Shown: positions 23,704-31,940 of the stretch, one piece after another
How positions within the stretch are numbered: position 1 is the first letter of the stretch
Layout of the letters: each line of letters starts with the position of its first letter
Assembly (NCBI RefSeq): GCF_003011965.1
Contig: NZ_PXWG01000033.1
Span: 1-58,699 of the forward strand
Direction of reading: 5' to 3'
Origin: Streptosporangium nondiastaticum
GTDB lineage: Bacteria > Actinomycetota > Actinomycetes > Streptomycetales > Streptomycetaceae
DNA length: 58,699 nucleotides
Position numbers and translations under genes: made by a program
The notes under the pieces: model-generated
What the model saw: the letters and a program-made list of their open reading frames with translations, nothing else
Told to the model about the DNA's origin: nothing
Database searches by the model: none

Positions 23704-25077
23704 TCAGCGCAGTGCGAGCGCCGTGCGGATCGTGGTGAAGAGCTCGGTCTGGTCCGTGACGCCGAGGACGCGCTCGGCGTGCGGGCCCTGGGCCGCGATG
23801 CGCACCTCGGTGCCGGTGTGCTCCTGCGGCTTGCCCGGGGTGTTGGTGGAGTAGTTCACCTTGAGCTGCTGACCCTCGTTGGTGACCAGCGTGGAGGACA
23901 GGCCGGGCGGGGTCGCCTCCAGCGGCACGATCTGGCTGGTGTGGCCGTGGTCGGCGGTGGTGACGACCAGGGTGTCCGGGTGCTCCGCGGCGTAGGCGCG
24001 GGCGACCTTCACGGCGCGGTCGAGGGCCGCGGTCTCGCCGATCTGGCCGCACGGGTCGGCGGCGTGGTCGCGCTTGTCGATCGAGGCGCCCTCGACCTGC
24101 AGGAAGAAGCCCTTCTTGGAGCCCGCGCCCTTCTGCTTGGCCTCCAGGAGCTGCAGGGCCTTGCGGGTCTGGTCGGCGAGCTCCGGGGTGCCGGCCTTGC
24201 GCTCGGGGTTGCCGGCCACGCAGCGCTGCGGCTCGGTGCCGCCCTGGGCGGCGGCCTTGCCGGTCCACTCGACGGGGACGTTGCCGTCGGCGAAGAGGCC
24301 GAGCACGGGCTTGCCGGGCTTCGCGGCCTTCAGGCCCTTGTCGTCGGTGACGACCTGGTAGCCGAGCTGCCGGGCCTGCTGCGTCACGGTCTGCCCGGCG
24401 AAGCGGCCCTCGGTGATCTTCTGGTCGAAGCGGGCCTTGCCGCCGCCGAAGAGGACGTCCACCTTGTGGTTGACGCTCTGCTCGGCGATCGAGCCGGGGC
24501 CGCCCTTGGCGACGGTGTCGTTCGGGCAGGCCTTCATGTCGGCCGGGCCCTGGCAGCTGCGGTCGGTGGCGTGCGAGGCGAGGACGGCCGGGGTGGCGTC
24601 GGTCAGCTCGGCGGTGGTGACGCTGCCGGTGGCCAGGCCGTTCTTCTGGGCCAGCTCCAGGATGGTGGGCATGGCCTTGTCCGTGCCGGGCGACTTGGAT
24701 ATCCGGCCGTTCACCGTCTTCTGCCCGGTGGCCCAGCCGGTGCCGCTGGCGGCCGAGTCGGTGACGTAGTCGGGCTTGCCGTTCTTGTCGACCGAGTACG
24801 TCGTGTACGCACCGGTGAGCGGGAACTTGTCCATGTTCAGCCGGCCTGCCGCGCCCACGGTGTAGTCACGGGCCAGGGTGATCTCCGAGTCGCCCATGCC
24901 GTCACCGATGAGCAGGATGACGTTCTTGGCCTTCTTGGCGCCGTGGCCCGCGCTGAGCGCGGGGACGTCCGAGCTGCCGCCCTCCGACGCGTAGGCCGCG
25001 GCGGGCACCGCGACTCCGGCGGCGAGCAGTGCGGCGGCGCCCCAGGCGAGACGGCGCCGGTACGGACGAGAACCCAT
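23704..25077 (-). CDS. Secreted alkaline phosphatase (PhoA type)
   Basis: The 457-residue protein has an N-terminal export signal (MGSRPYRRRLAWG then a hydrophobic stretch, AYA-S cleavage near 30/31). The tri-arginine before a moderately hydrophobic core suits the Tat route. The catalytic Ser108 lies in TDSAASGTGWATG, with metal ligands in LLIGDGMGDSE (Asp59), VEGASIDKRDHAAD and TTADHGHTSQI. It hydrolyses phosphate monoesters outside the cell; such genes are normally induced by phosphate starvation through PhoP. I start at ATG 25077 (GGAGG upstream); an earlier in-frame start lacks a ribosome site. A tatA-like gene lies 94 bp upstream on the same strand. Confidence 0.93.
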   Translation of the reverse strand: MGSRPYRRRLAWGAAALLAAGVAVPAAAYASEGGSSDVPALSAGHGAKKAKNVILLIGDGMGDSEITLARDYTVGAAGRLNMDKFPLTGAYTTYSVDKNGKPDYVTDSAASGTGWATGQKTVNGRISKSPGTDKAMPTILELAQKNGLATGSVTTAELTDATPAVLASHATDRSCQGPADMKACPNDTVAKGGPGSIAEQSVNHKVDVLFGGGKARFDQKITEGRFAGQTVTQQARQLGYQVVTDDKGLKAAKPGKPVLGLFADGNVPVEWTGKAAAQGGTEPQRCVAGNPERKAGTPELADQTRKALQLLEAKQKGAGSKKGFFLQVEGASIDKRDHAADPCGQIGETAALDRAVKVARAYAAEHPDTLVVTTADHGHTSQIVPLEATPPGLSSTLVTNEGQQLKVNYSTNTPGKPQEHTGTEVRIAAQGPHAERVLGVTDQTELFTTIRTALALR

Positions 25078-25171
25078 GGTTTTTCCTCCTCGTAGGCCGG
25101 GCGGGATGCCCGGCCGGGGGAAGCTCACCAGGGGCGGGTGTACCGGAAGGGTCGTACAGGTGTCCTCCAGT

Positions 25172-25396
25172 TCACCGGGGGTTGTCGGCCGGGCTGCCGG
25201 GGTGCGCCGCCGCCTCGGGGGTGCCGGCCGCGGCGGGCCGGTCGTCCGCCTTCATGGCCTTCGCCTCGCTCTTGAGGATGCGCATCGACTTGCCGAGCGC
25301 GCGGGCGGTGTCGGGCAGCTTCCGCGATCCGAACAGGACGACCATCACGAGCACCACCACGAGGATGTGCCAGGGCTCAAGGGCATTGCGCAGCAT
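25172..25396 (-). CDS. TatA-family twin-arginine translocase subunit
   Basis: The 74-residue protein has a short N-terminus, one membrane helix (HILVVVLVMVVLFG, about 10-23), the FGSRKLPDTAR hinge and an amphipathic helix, then an acidic/Ala-Pro tail. This is the TatA pattern. It lies without tatC, so it is either the main TatA encoded apart or a second copy. The alkaline phosphatase just downstream has a tri-arginine signal peptide, making it a plausible client. The start is ATG 25396. Confidence 0.85.
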   Translation of the reverse strand: MLRNALEPWHILVVVLVMVVLFGSRKLPDTARALGKSMRILKSEAKAMKADDRPAAAGTPEAAAHPGSPADNPR

Positions 25397-25588
25397 GATC
25401 GGCGCACCTCTCTCTCGTCTTCTCTTCCGTCTTCGCTCATGTCTTCACTTTCGTGACGATGATGCTCACCATACTTGCCAGATTGCGCAACTGGACAACC
25501 AAAGGTGTGGCCCGGCCGTCTATCGGGGTGAGGCGGCACGGAGCCGGGGTAGGCGCGGGGGAATGGGCGAGGACTGGCGGATGAGCAG

Positions 25589-27085
25589 ATGAGTGGCGGC
25601 CGAGGGAAGCGGGCGCACCACCGGGTGCGGACGGCGACGCTCGTCGTGGTGGCGTTCGTGGTGCTGCTGGCCGCCGGCGCGGGCTGGCTGTGGCTCCGGC
25701 TGAACGGCAACATCAGCACGTTCGACGCGGACGGGCTGTCCAAGAACCGCCCGGGTGCGGGCGCCGCGGGGCAGAACGTCCTGGTCATCGGCTCGGATTC
25801 GCGCTCGGGGAGCAACAAGGAGCTCGGCGGCGGCGAGGGCGACGTGGGCCGTTCCGACACCGCGTTCCTGCTGCACGTCTACCGCGACCGCGAGCACGCC
25901 GTGGCCGTCTCGATCCCGCGGGACACGCTCGTCGACATCCCGCCGTGCCGGCTGCCCGACGGCAGCTGGACGTCCGGGCGGACCCGGGCGATGTTCAACT
26001 CGGCGTTCTCGGTGGGGGAGTCGGCGAAGGGCAACCCGGCCTGCACGCAGAACACGGTCGAGAAGCTCACCGGGTTGCGCGTCGACCACACCGTCGTCGT
26101 CGACTTCGAAGGCTTCTCCGCGATGACCTCGGCCGTGGGCGGAGTGCAGGTGTGCGTGCCCAAGGACGTCTACCAGGGCGACCTCAACCCGCACCGCGGC
26201 TCGCGCGGCCGGCTCCTCTTCGCCAAGGGGCAGCAGAACGTCTCGGGGCAGAAGGCCCTGGACTACGTGCGCGTGCGGCACGGCATCGGCGACGGCTCCG
26301 ACATCGGCCGCATCCAGCGGCAGCAGGCCTTCGTCGCCGGCATGGTCAAGAAGGTGCGGGAGCAGGGCTTCAACCCGGCCACGCTGCTGCCCCTGGCCGA
26401 CGCCGCCACCAAGTCGCTCACCGTCGACCCCGGGCTGGGCTCGGCCGACAAGCTGCTCTCCTTCGCCATGTCGCTGAAGGACATCGGCCTGCACGACATC
26501 AAGTTCATCACCGTGCCCTGGCGCTACGAGGGCGACCGCGTCGACATCGTGCAGCCCGACGCGGACGCGCTGTGGGCCTCGCTGAAGGCCGACCGCACGA
26601 TCGACGGCAAGGACGCGGGCGGCAAGCGGCAGGCCGGGCCGGCGGCCCCCGCGTCCTCCGCGGCCCCCGGGCCGGTCTCCGGGGAGGGCGTGAGCGTCTC
26701 CGTCGCCAACGGCACCCGGGTGAGCGGGCTCGCGGCGCGGGCCGCGGCGGAGCTGGAGAAGCACGGGTACACCGTCGGCGACACCGGCAACGCGGAGGTC
26801 CGCGACGCGGGCATCACCGTGATCGAGTTCGGGCCGGGCCGGGCGGCGGAGGCCCGGACGCTGGCCCGGCTCTTCCCCGGGGCGTACGTCCACGGGGTGG
26901 CGGCGAACGGGATCACGGTGACGGTGGGGCGGGACTTCGCCGCCGCGGGCGGCGGGACGCTCGCTGTGCCCGAGCCGTCCGCGCCCGCGCCCTCCGCGGC
27001 GAACCCCGGCACCCTCTCCGCCGAGGTGGCCGCGACGGCCCGGTCGGCGGACGACGACCCCTGCGCGAACCTCTCGTACGGCTGA
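25589..27085 (+). CDS. LytR-CpsA-Psr (LCP) family cell-wall glycopolymer ligase
   Basis: The 498-residue type II membrane protein has one membrane helix at about 14-36, an LCP catalytic domain (about 60-330) and a LytR_C domain (about 365-450). LCP signatures are VLVIGSDSRSG, RSDTAFLLHVYRDREHAVAVSIPRDTLVDIP (the Arg/Asp pyrophosphate site) and VRVRHGIGDGSDIGRIQRQQAF. Family enzymes attach teichoic-acid-like or capsular polymers to peptidoglycan from lipid-linked precursors. The ribosome site before ATG 25589 is weak. An Ala/Pro/Ser linker precedes the C-terminal domain, and the tail ends with a Cys-containing DDDPCANLSYG. Confidence 0.93.
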   Translation: MSGGRGKRAHHRVRTATLVVVAFVVLLAAGAGWLWLRLNGNISTFDADGLSKNRPGAGAAGQNVLVIGSDSRSGSNKELGGGEGDVGRSDTAFLLHVYRDREHAVAVSIPRDTLVDIPPCRLPDGSWTSGRTRAMFNSAFSVGESAKGNPACTQNTVEKLTGLRVDHTVVVDFEGFSAMTSAVGGVQVCVPKDVYQGDLNPHRGSRGRLLFAKGQQNVSGQKALDYVRVRHGIGDGSDIGRIQRQQAFVAGMVKKVREQGFNPATLLPLADAATKSLTVDPGLGSADKLLSFAMSLKDIGLHDIKFITVPWRYEGDRVDIVQPDADALWASLKADRTIDGKDAGGKRQAGPAAPASSAAPGPVSGEGVSVSVANGTRVSGLAARAAAELEKHGYTVGDTGNAEVRDAGITVIEFGPGRAAEARTLARLFPGAYVHGVAANGITVTVGRDFAAAGGGTLAVPEPSAPAPSAANPGTLSAEVAATARSADDDPCANLSYG

Positions 27086-27190
27086 GCAGGGGAGTGAAAT
27101 GCCGGGTTTATCCGTACAAGCGGTAAATTTCACGTAGACACGTAGAAGCGATCGACAGGAATCACCGACCTCCATCCGAGGAGCACCGCC

Positions 27191-28549
27191 ATGCCCGCCA
27201 CCACCCGGGCGCTTCCCAGGCCGCTGCAGACCCTGATCACCGTGCTGGCCGCCGCCCTGATCGCCCTGGCCGGCACGGTGCTCTTCGCCCCCGCCCCCGC
27301 GGCCCACGCCGCGACCGGCATCGACACCGTGGCCGAAGCGCTGCGCAAGAGCCCGGTCTACGTGGACCCCCGGGCGAGCGCCCAGCTCCCGCCCGCCGAG
27401 GCCGAAGCCCTGGCCAAGAAGATCGAGGACGCCGGGAAGCCGGTCTTCGTGGCCGTCCTGCCCGAGAGCGCCGAGTTCCCCAAGGCCACCGTCTTCCAGG
27501 ACCTGCGCACCAAGGTCGGCATCGCCGGCGTCTACGCCATCCGCCTCGGCGACGCCTTCAACGCCCACGCCGACTCCAAGGTCATGTCGCGCAACGCGGT
27601 CCGCAACCTCGTCGGGACCGTCCAGCGCTCCGGCGGAGACACGACCGCCATGCTGAACAGCTTCGTCGACCAGGCCGACCGGCAGGCCCGCGGCCGGGCC
27701 CCCGCCTCCTGGGGCGGCGGCGAGCCCGGCGTGGGCGCCACCGGGCTGATCACCGGCGGCGCGATCGTCGTCGCCGGCGGCGCGGGCGCGTACGCCCTCT
27801 ACCGCCGCAACAAGCGCAAGCGCGAGGAGCGGGAGCAGGCCGAGCTCGACGCCCTGCGCGTCATCGTCGACGAGGACATCACCGCCTTCGGCGAGGAGCT
27901 CGACCGGCTCGACTTCCACCCCTCCGAGCCCGGCGCCGACGACGCCATGCGACGGGACTACGAGGAGGCCCTCGACGCGTACGAGGAGGCCAAGTCCAAG
28001 ATGGCCGCCGTGAACCACCCGCAGGACGTCACGGCCGTCACCGAGGCCCTCGACAAAGGCCGCTTCGCCCTCGCCACCCTCGCCGCCCGCCGCACCGGCG
28101 CCCCGCTGCCCGAGCGCCGCCTGCCCTGCTTCTTCGACCCGCGCCACGGGCCCTCCGTCCAGGACGTCCAGTGGGCGCCCCCGGGCGGCGCGCCCCGCAC
28201 CGTCCCCGCCTGCGCGGCCGACGCGGCCCGGGTCGCCGACGGCGAAGAGCCCCTCTCCCGCACCGTCCAGACCGCCGACGGCCGGCAGCCCTACTGGAAC
28301 GCCGGCCCCGCCTACGCCCCCTGGGCCGGCGGCTACTTCGGCGGCGGCATCCTCCCCGGCCTCCTCGTGGGCACCGCGCTCGGCGGCCTCCTCTCTGGCC
28401 CCGCCTACGCCGCCCCGGCCGACACCGGCCCCGACGGCGGCGACTGGACCGGCAGCGACTACAACCCCGACGACTACGGCGGCGGCTGGGGCGACGGCGG
28501 CGGCTTCGGCGGCGGCGACGGCGGAGGATTCGGGGGAGGCGACTGGTGA
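27191..28549 (+). CDS. Membrane protein with extracellular N-domain and Gly-rich tail
   Basis: The 452-residue protein has a signal or membrane helix at about 14-40 (ending AHA), an extracellular alpha/beta domain (about 45-150, VYVDPRASAQLPPAEAEALAKKIEDA; TPM-like in style), a membrane helix at about 180-200 followed by a basic YRRNKRKREEREQ stretch, a charged helical region, then a second hydrophobic Gly-rich section and an extreme GGGFGGGDGGG tail. Glycine-tailed ends of this sort are common in actinobacterial surface proteins of unknown function. I do not know its function. It follows the LCP gene by 105 bp. Confidence 0.75.
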   Translation: MPATTRALPRPLQTLITVLAAALIALAGTVLFAPAPAAHAATGIDTVAEALRKSPVYVDPRASAQLPPAEAEALAKKIEDAGKPVFVAVLPESAEFPKATVFQDLRTKVGIAGVYAIRLGDAFNAHADSKVMSRNAVRNLVGTVQRSGGDTTAMLNSFVDQADRQARGRAPASWGGGEPGVGATGLITGGAIVVAGGAGAYALYRRNKRKREEREQAELDALRVIVDEDITAFGEELDRLDFHPSEPGADDAMRRDYEEALDAYEEAKSKMAAVNHPQDVTAVTEALDKGRFALATLAARRTGAPLPERRLPCFFDPRHGPSVQDVQWAPPGGAPRTVPACAADAARVADGEEPLSRTVQTADGRQPYWNAGPAYAPWAGGYFGGGILPGLLVGTALGGLLSGPAYAAPADTGPDGGDWTGSDYNPDDYGGGWGDGGGFGGGDGGGFGGGDW

Positions 28550-28721
28550 CCGAGCGGGGAGAGGCCCGGTGACGGAGCGGGGGACGGGCCGGTACGGAAC
28601 GCGGACCGGCGGGCCGGGCCCGGCCACCGAGGCGTACGGGCCTCACCCCCGTGTGCCGCCGGTGCGCGTTCCGGGAACCGGCGTGCCAGGGAGGCACACC
28701 CCGGATCCTGGCACCCCGTAG

Positions 28722-28791
28722 CTGAAGGAACGCTGAGCCTTCCTGAAGGAGACTTCAGCCGGCGCGGCCCCCGTCCGCGCCATCCTGAAGG
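28722..28791 (+). promoter_or_regulatory. CTGAAGGA direct repeats before the response-regulator gene
   Basis: CTGAAGGA occurs at 28722-28729 and 28743-28750, and CTGAAGG at 28785-28791. The spacings are exactly 21 and 42 bp, i.e. two and four helical turns on one DNA face. The middle copy also forms CTGAAG-GAGA-CTTCAG. The last copy overlaps the ribosome-binding position of the gene. Likely an autoregulatory site for the OmpR-type regulator. Confidence 0.55.
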
Positions 28792-28792
28792 C

Positions 28793-29476
28793 ATGCGAAT
28801 ACTGGTGGTTGAGGACGACCGACGGCTGGCGGAGCTGCTGCGGCGGGGCCTGGTCGCCGAGGGCTTCGCCGTGGAGGTCGCGCACGACGGCCGCACGGGA
28901 CTGCACCTCGCGACCGAGGACGCGTACGACGTGATCGTGCTCGACGTCATGCTGCCCGGCCTCAACGGCTACCACGTCTGCGCCCGGCTGCGCGAGGCGG
29001 GCGTCTGGACGCCGGTGCTCATGCTCACCGCCAAGGACGGCGAGTACGACGAGGCCGAGGGCCTGGACACCGGCGCGGACGACTACGTCACCAAACCCTT
29101 CTCCTACGTGGCCCTCGTCGCCCGGCTGCGCGCCCTGGTGCGCCGCGGCCGGCCGGCGCGGCCCGCGCTCATCCGCGTCGGCGACCTCCAGATCGACCCC
29201 GCCACCCGCTGCTGCCGGCGCGGCACCGCCGATCTGCAGCTCACCGCGCGGGAGTTCGCGGTCCTGGAGTACCTCGCCCGGCGCGACGGCGAGGTCGTGG
29301 CCAAGGCGGAGATCCTCGCGCACGTGTGGGACGAGGCGTTCCAGGGCGACGTGAACATCGTGGAGGTGCACGTCAGTTCCCTGCGCCGGAAGATCGACGC
29401 GCCCTTCGGACGGCGCAGCATCCAGACGGTCCGCGGCGTCGGCTACCGGCTGGCGGCCGACGTCCCGGGCCGGTGA
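28793..29476 (+). CDS. OmpR/PhoB-family response regulator
   Basis: The 227-residue regulator has a receiver domain (1-120) with Asp8/Asp9, phospho-acceptor Asp51, Thr79 and Lys101 in TKPFSY, followed by a winged-helix effector (about 130-222, LTAREFAVLEYLARRDGEVVAKAEILAHVWD; VEVHVSSLRRKID). The gene overlaps the kinase gene by 4 bp, so the two are co-translated. Upstream lie three phased CTGAAGG repeats that may be its own binding sites. The signal is unknown. Confidence 0.95.
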   Translation: MRILVVEDDRRLAELLRRGLVAEGFAVEVAHDGRTGLHLATEDAYDVIVLDVMLPGLNGYHVCARLREAGVWTPVLMLTAKDGEYDEAEGLDTGADDYVTKPFSYVALVARLRALVRRGRPARPALIRVGDLQIDPATRCCRRGTADLQLTAREFAVLEYLARRDGEVVAKAEILAHVWDEAFQGDVNIVEVHVSSLRRKIDAPFGRRSIQTVRGVGYRLAADVPGR

Positions 29477-30891
29477 GGCGGCGGCCGGCCGGCCCGCGCC
29501 CCGGGCCCGGACGCCCGCGGCGCCGGCTGCGGCCCGCCTCGATCCGGGCCCGGCTGACCTGGCTCGCCGCCGTCTCCGCGCTCCTCCCGCTGCTCGCCGG
29601 CGCGGCGCTGGCCGCGGGCTCCCTGCGCGACTACCTGGCACGGGAGGCCGTCGACTACACGGGCCGGAAGGTCGCCGCCGTCCTCCGGCTCGTCGACGAC
29701 GACCCGGACGCGCAGCTCCAGTACACGGCCGGGAAGCTGCGCGACGACCCCCGGCTGAAGGTGTCCTTCGGGGTCGAGGACCGGCGGTCGAACTGGGAGC
29801 CGGGGGCCGTCAGGCCGGAGCGCGAACCCTCGCACGGCAGCGACGTGCTGTCACTGTGGCCGTGGACCGACCCCGGCAGCCGGACCCCCGCCCCCGGCTA
29901 CATCCAGTCCGGCGCCAACGGCCGCTACCTGTTCGTCGCCAACCGGCTCCAGGACGAGCAGCGCCGCCTCAACGGCTTCGTCCTGATGCTGGGCGGCGCC
30001 GCCCTGGCGGTGACGGCGGGCATCGCGGGCGCGACGTGGTTCGTGGCCGGGCGGGTGCTGCGCCCGGTGGAGGCGATCCGCACCCAGTTCGCCGAGCTGT
30101 CCGCGCGCCACCTCGACCGCCGCGTGCCCGTGCCGGACACGCGCGACGAGGTGGCCCGGCTGGCCGCGACGATGAACCGGACCCTCGACCAGCTGCAGGC
30201 GGCCGTCGACCAGCAGCGCCGGTTCGTCGGGGACGCCTCCCACGAGCTCCGCAGCCCGCTGGCCGCCCTGCGGGCCGAGCTGGAGATCGCGCTCGCGCAC
30301 CCGGAGCACGCGCAGTGGACCGCGGTCGCCGAGGCGGCCCTCGGCGACACCCGCCGCCTGCAGAGCATCACCACGGACCTGCTGCTGCTCGCCCGCCTGG
30401 ACGCGACCGGCACCGAGGGGCTGCCGGGCGCCCAGCCCGTCGACCTCACCGCGCTCGTCCGCGAGGAGCTCGCCCGCCGCCCGCCCGGCCCCCGGACCCT
30501 CGACCTGCACCTCGACGACCCCGAACAGCCCCTCACCGTGCACGGCCGCCACACCCTCATCGCCCGCCTCCTCGGCAACCTCCTGGACAACGCCGAGCGG
30601 CACGCCGAGCACACCGTCACGGTCCGCCTCGGCCGCGACCCCGGCCGGCGGCTGGCCGTCCTCCACGTCGAGGACGACGGCCCGGGCATCCCGCCCGCCG
30701 ACCGCCGGCGCGTCTTCGAACGCTTCACCCGGCTCGACGACGCCCGCACCCGCGCCACCGGCGGCACGGGACTGGGCCTCGCCATCGCCCATCACATCGC
30801 CACCGCCCACCGCGGGACCCTGGCCGTCACGGACAGCCCGCGCGGCGCCCGCTTCACCACCACGCTGCCGTGCGCGGACCTCACGATCTGA
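29473..30891 (+). CDS. Membrane sensor histidine kinase
   Basis: The 472-residue partner of the preceding regulator starts at the GTG at 29473 (GTGA overlap). An Arg/Pro-rich N-terminus precedes TM1 (about 28-49), an extracellular sensor of about 118 residues, TM2 (about 168-192), HAMP (RVLRPVEAIRTQFAELSARHLDRRV), a HisKA box with His257 in GDASHELRSPLAALRAE, and HATPase motifs LLDNAERHAE, DDGPGIP and GGTGLGLAIAHHI. The stop codon sits in the left arm of a 13-bp bidirectional terminator. Confidence 0.94.
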   Translation: MRRRPAGPRPGPGRPRRRLRPASIRARLTWLAAVSALLPLLAGAALAAGSLRDYLAREAVDYTGRKVAAVLRLVDDDPDAQLQYTAGKLRDDPRLKVSFGVEDRRSNWEPGAVRPEREPSHGSDVLSLWPWTDPGSRTPAPGYIQSGANGRYLFVANRLQDEQRRLNGFVLMLGGAALAVTAGIAGATWFVAGRVLRPVEAIRTQFAELSARHLDRRVPVPDTRDEVARLAATMNRTLDQLQAAVDQQRRFVGDASHELRSPLAALRAELEIALAHPEHAQWTAVAEAALGDTRRLQSITTDLLLLARLDATGTEGLPGAQPVDLTALVREELARRPPGPRTLDLHLDDPEQPLTVHGRHTLIARLLGNLLDNAERHAEHTVTVRLGRDPGRRLAVLHVEDDGPGIPPADRRRVFERFTRLDDARTRATGGTGLGLAIAHHIATAHRGTLAVTDSPRGARFTTTLPCADLTI

Positions 30892-30924
30892 TCAACCCTG
30901 ACCAGTCCTGATCAGGGTTGATCA
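30889..30924. terminator. Bidirectional terminator whose arms contain both stop codons
   Basis: TGATCAACCCTGA (30889-30901) and TCAGGGTTGATCA (30912-30924) pair perfectly over a 10-nt loop. The first three bases of each arm, read on the proper strand, are the TGA stops of the kinase and of the LysR gene. Confidence 0.88.
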
Positions 30925-31844
30925 ACGACCGGGACCGCTGCCGCCGCCGTCCCGCCGGTCACAGCCGTCAGCACCCGCCCGAACGCCCGCAGCCGCTCCG
31001 TCCCCCCGGCCCGCTGCCGTACGAGCGCCAGCGCGGAATCGGGCAGACCGGTCACCGGGACGAACGCGATGTCGCGGCGCGCGTGGTAGTCGGCCGTGGC
31101 CCGGCACAGGAGCATGCCGGCGCGGCCCGCGGCCGTGGCCGTGATGCCCTCCTGAAGGGTCGTCACCTCCGGGCCGCGGGGGACGGGGCGGCCGCCGGGC
31201 GTGACGGCCGGCGCCTGCGCCTCGCGCCAGTACGCGGGGGCGGGGCCGCCGGGCACCACGAGTGGGCAGTCCGCGAGCTCCTCCGCCGCGATCCCGGTGC
31301 GCCCGGCGAACGGGTGCCGGACGGACACCGCGAGGGTCTGCGGCTGCCGTGAGAAGACCGGGCCCACGGCCAGGGACGGCTCCGCCACGGGCATCAGCAC
31401 CACCGCCGCGTCGACCTCGCCCCCGCGCACGGCGCCGAAGGGATCGCTCAGCGGGATCTCCACCAGCTCGACCGCGCACCCGGGATGGCGGTCCTGGAAC
31501 GCCCCCACGGCCTCCGTCACCCCGCCGTCGGCCATGCCCTGGAAGCCGATCCGCAGCGTGCCGCCGATGCCGCGGGCGGCGTCCCGGGCCTCCTCGACGA
31601 CGCCCGCCAGGGACGCGTACGCGGGCCGCAGCCCGGCCAGGAAGCGCTCGCCGAGCGGCGTGAGCGCCACGCGCCGGCTGGTGCGGTCGAACAGCCGGGC
31701 GCCGATGCGGCCTTCGAGGGAGCGCAGGAGCTGGCTGACCCGGCCCTGGGACACGTAAAGCCGCTCGCCGGCCCGCCCGAAATGCAGTTCCTCGGCGAGG
31801 ACCAGGAAGCATTCGAGCTCCCTGAAGTCCGCCCCCACGCCCAT
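30912..31844 (-). CDS. LysR-family transcriptional regulator
   Basis: The 310-residue protein has a LysR helix-turn-helix at about 7-66 (FRELECFLVLAEELHFGRAGERLYVSQGRVSQLLRSLEGRIGARLFDRTSRRVALT) and a substrate-binding-type effector domain (about 95-300). I start at ATG 31844 with GGGGAC upstream; the frame remains open far upstream, but that part is antisense to the MFS gene. It is divergent from the MFS transporter with a 96-bp gap, so it probably controls that exporter. Confidence 0.92.
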   Translation of the reverse strand: MGVGADFRELECFLVLAEELHFGRAGERLYVSQGRVSQLLRSLEGRIGARLFDRTSRRVALTPLGERFLAGLRPAYASLAGVVEEARDAARGIGGTLRIGFQGMADGGVTEAVGAFQDRHPGCAVELVEIPLSDPFGAVRGGEVDAAVVLMPVAEPSLAVGPVFSRQPQTLAVSVRHPFAGRTGIAAEELADCPLVVPGGPAPAYWREAQAPAVTPGGRPVPRGPEVTTLQEGITATAAGRAGMLLCRATADYHARRDIAFVPVTGLPDSALALVRQRAGGTERLRAFGRVLTAVTGGTAAAAVPVVDQP

Positions 31845-31940
31845 GCCGTCCCCTGCCGGTCCCCGTCGATTAACTCCGCTCATTGAAGGATGAGAGGTCC
31901 GGCGTTGTTCCCGGGCGCGGCCGTACCGAGGCTCGTGACC

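Noticed and set aside
25520..28627. 1035-residue minus-strand ORF opposite LCP and membrane protein genes
   Set aside because: Antisense by-product of third-position GC bias; both plus-strand genes have clear domains.
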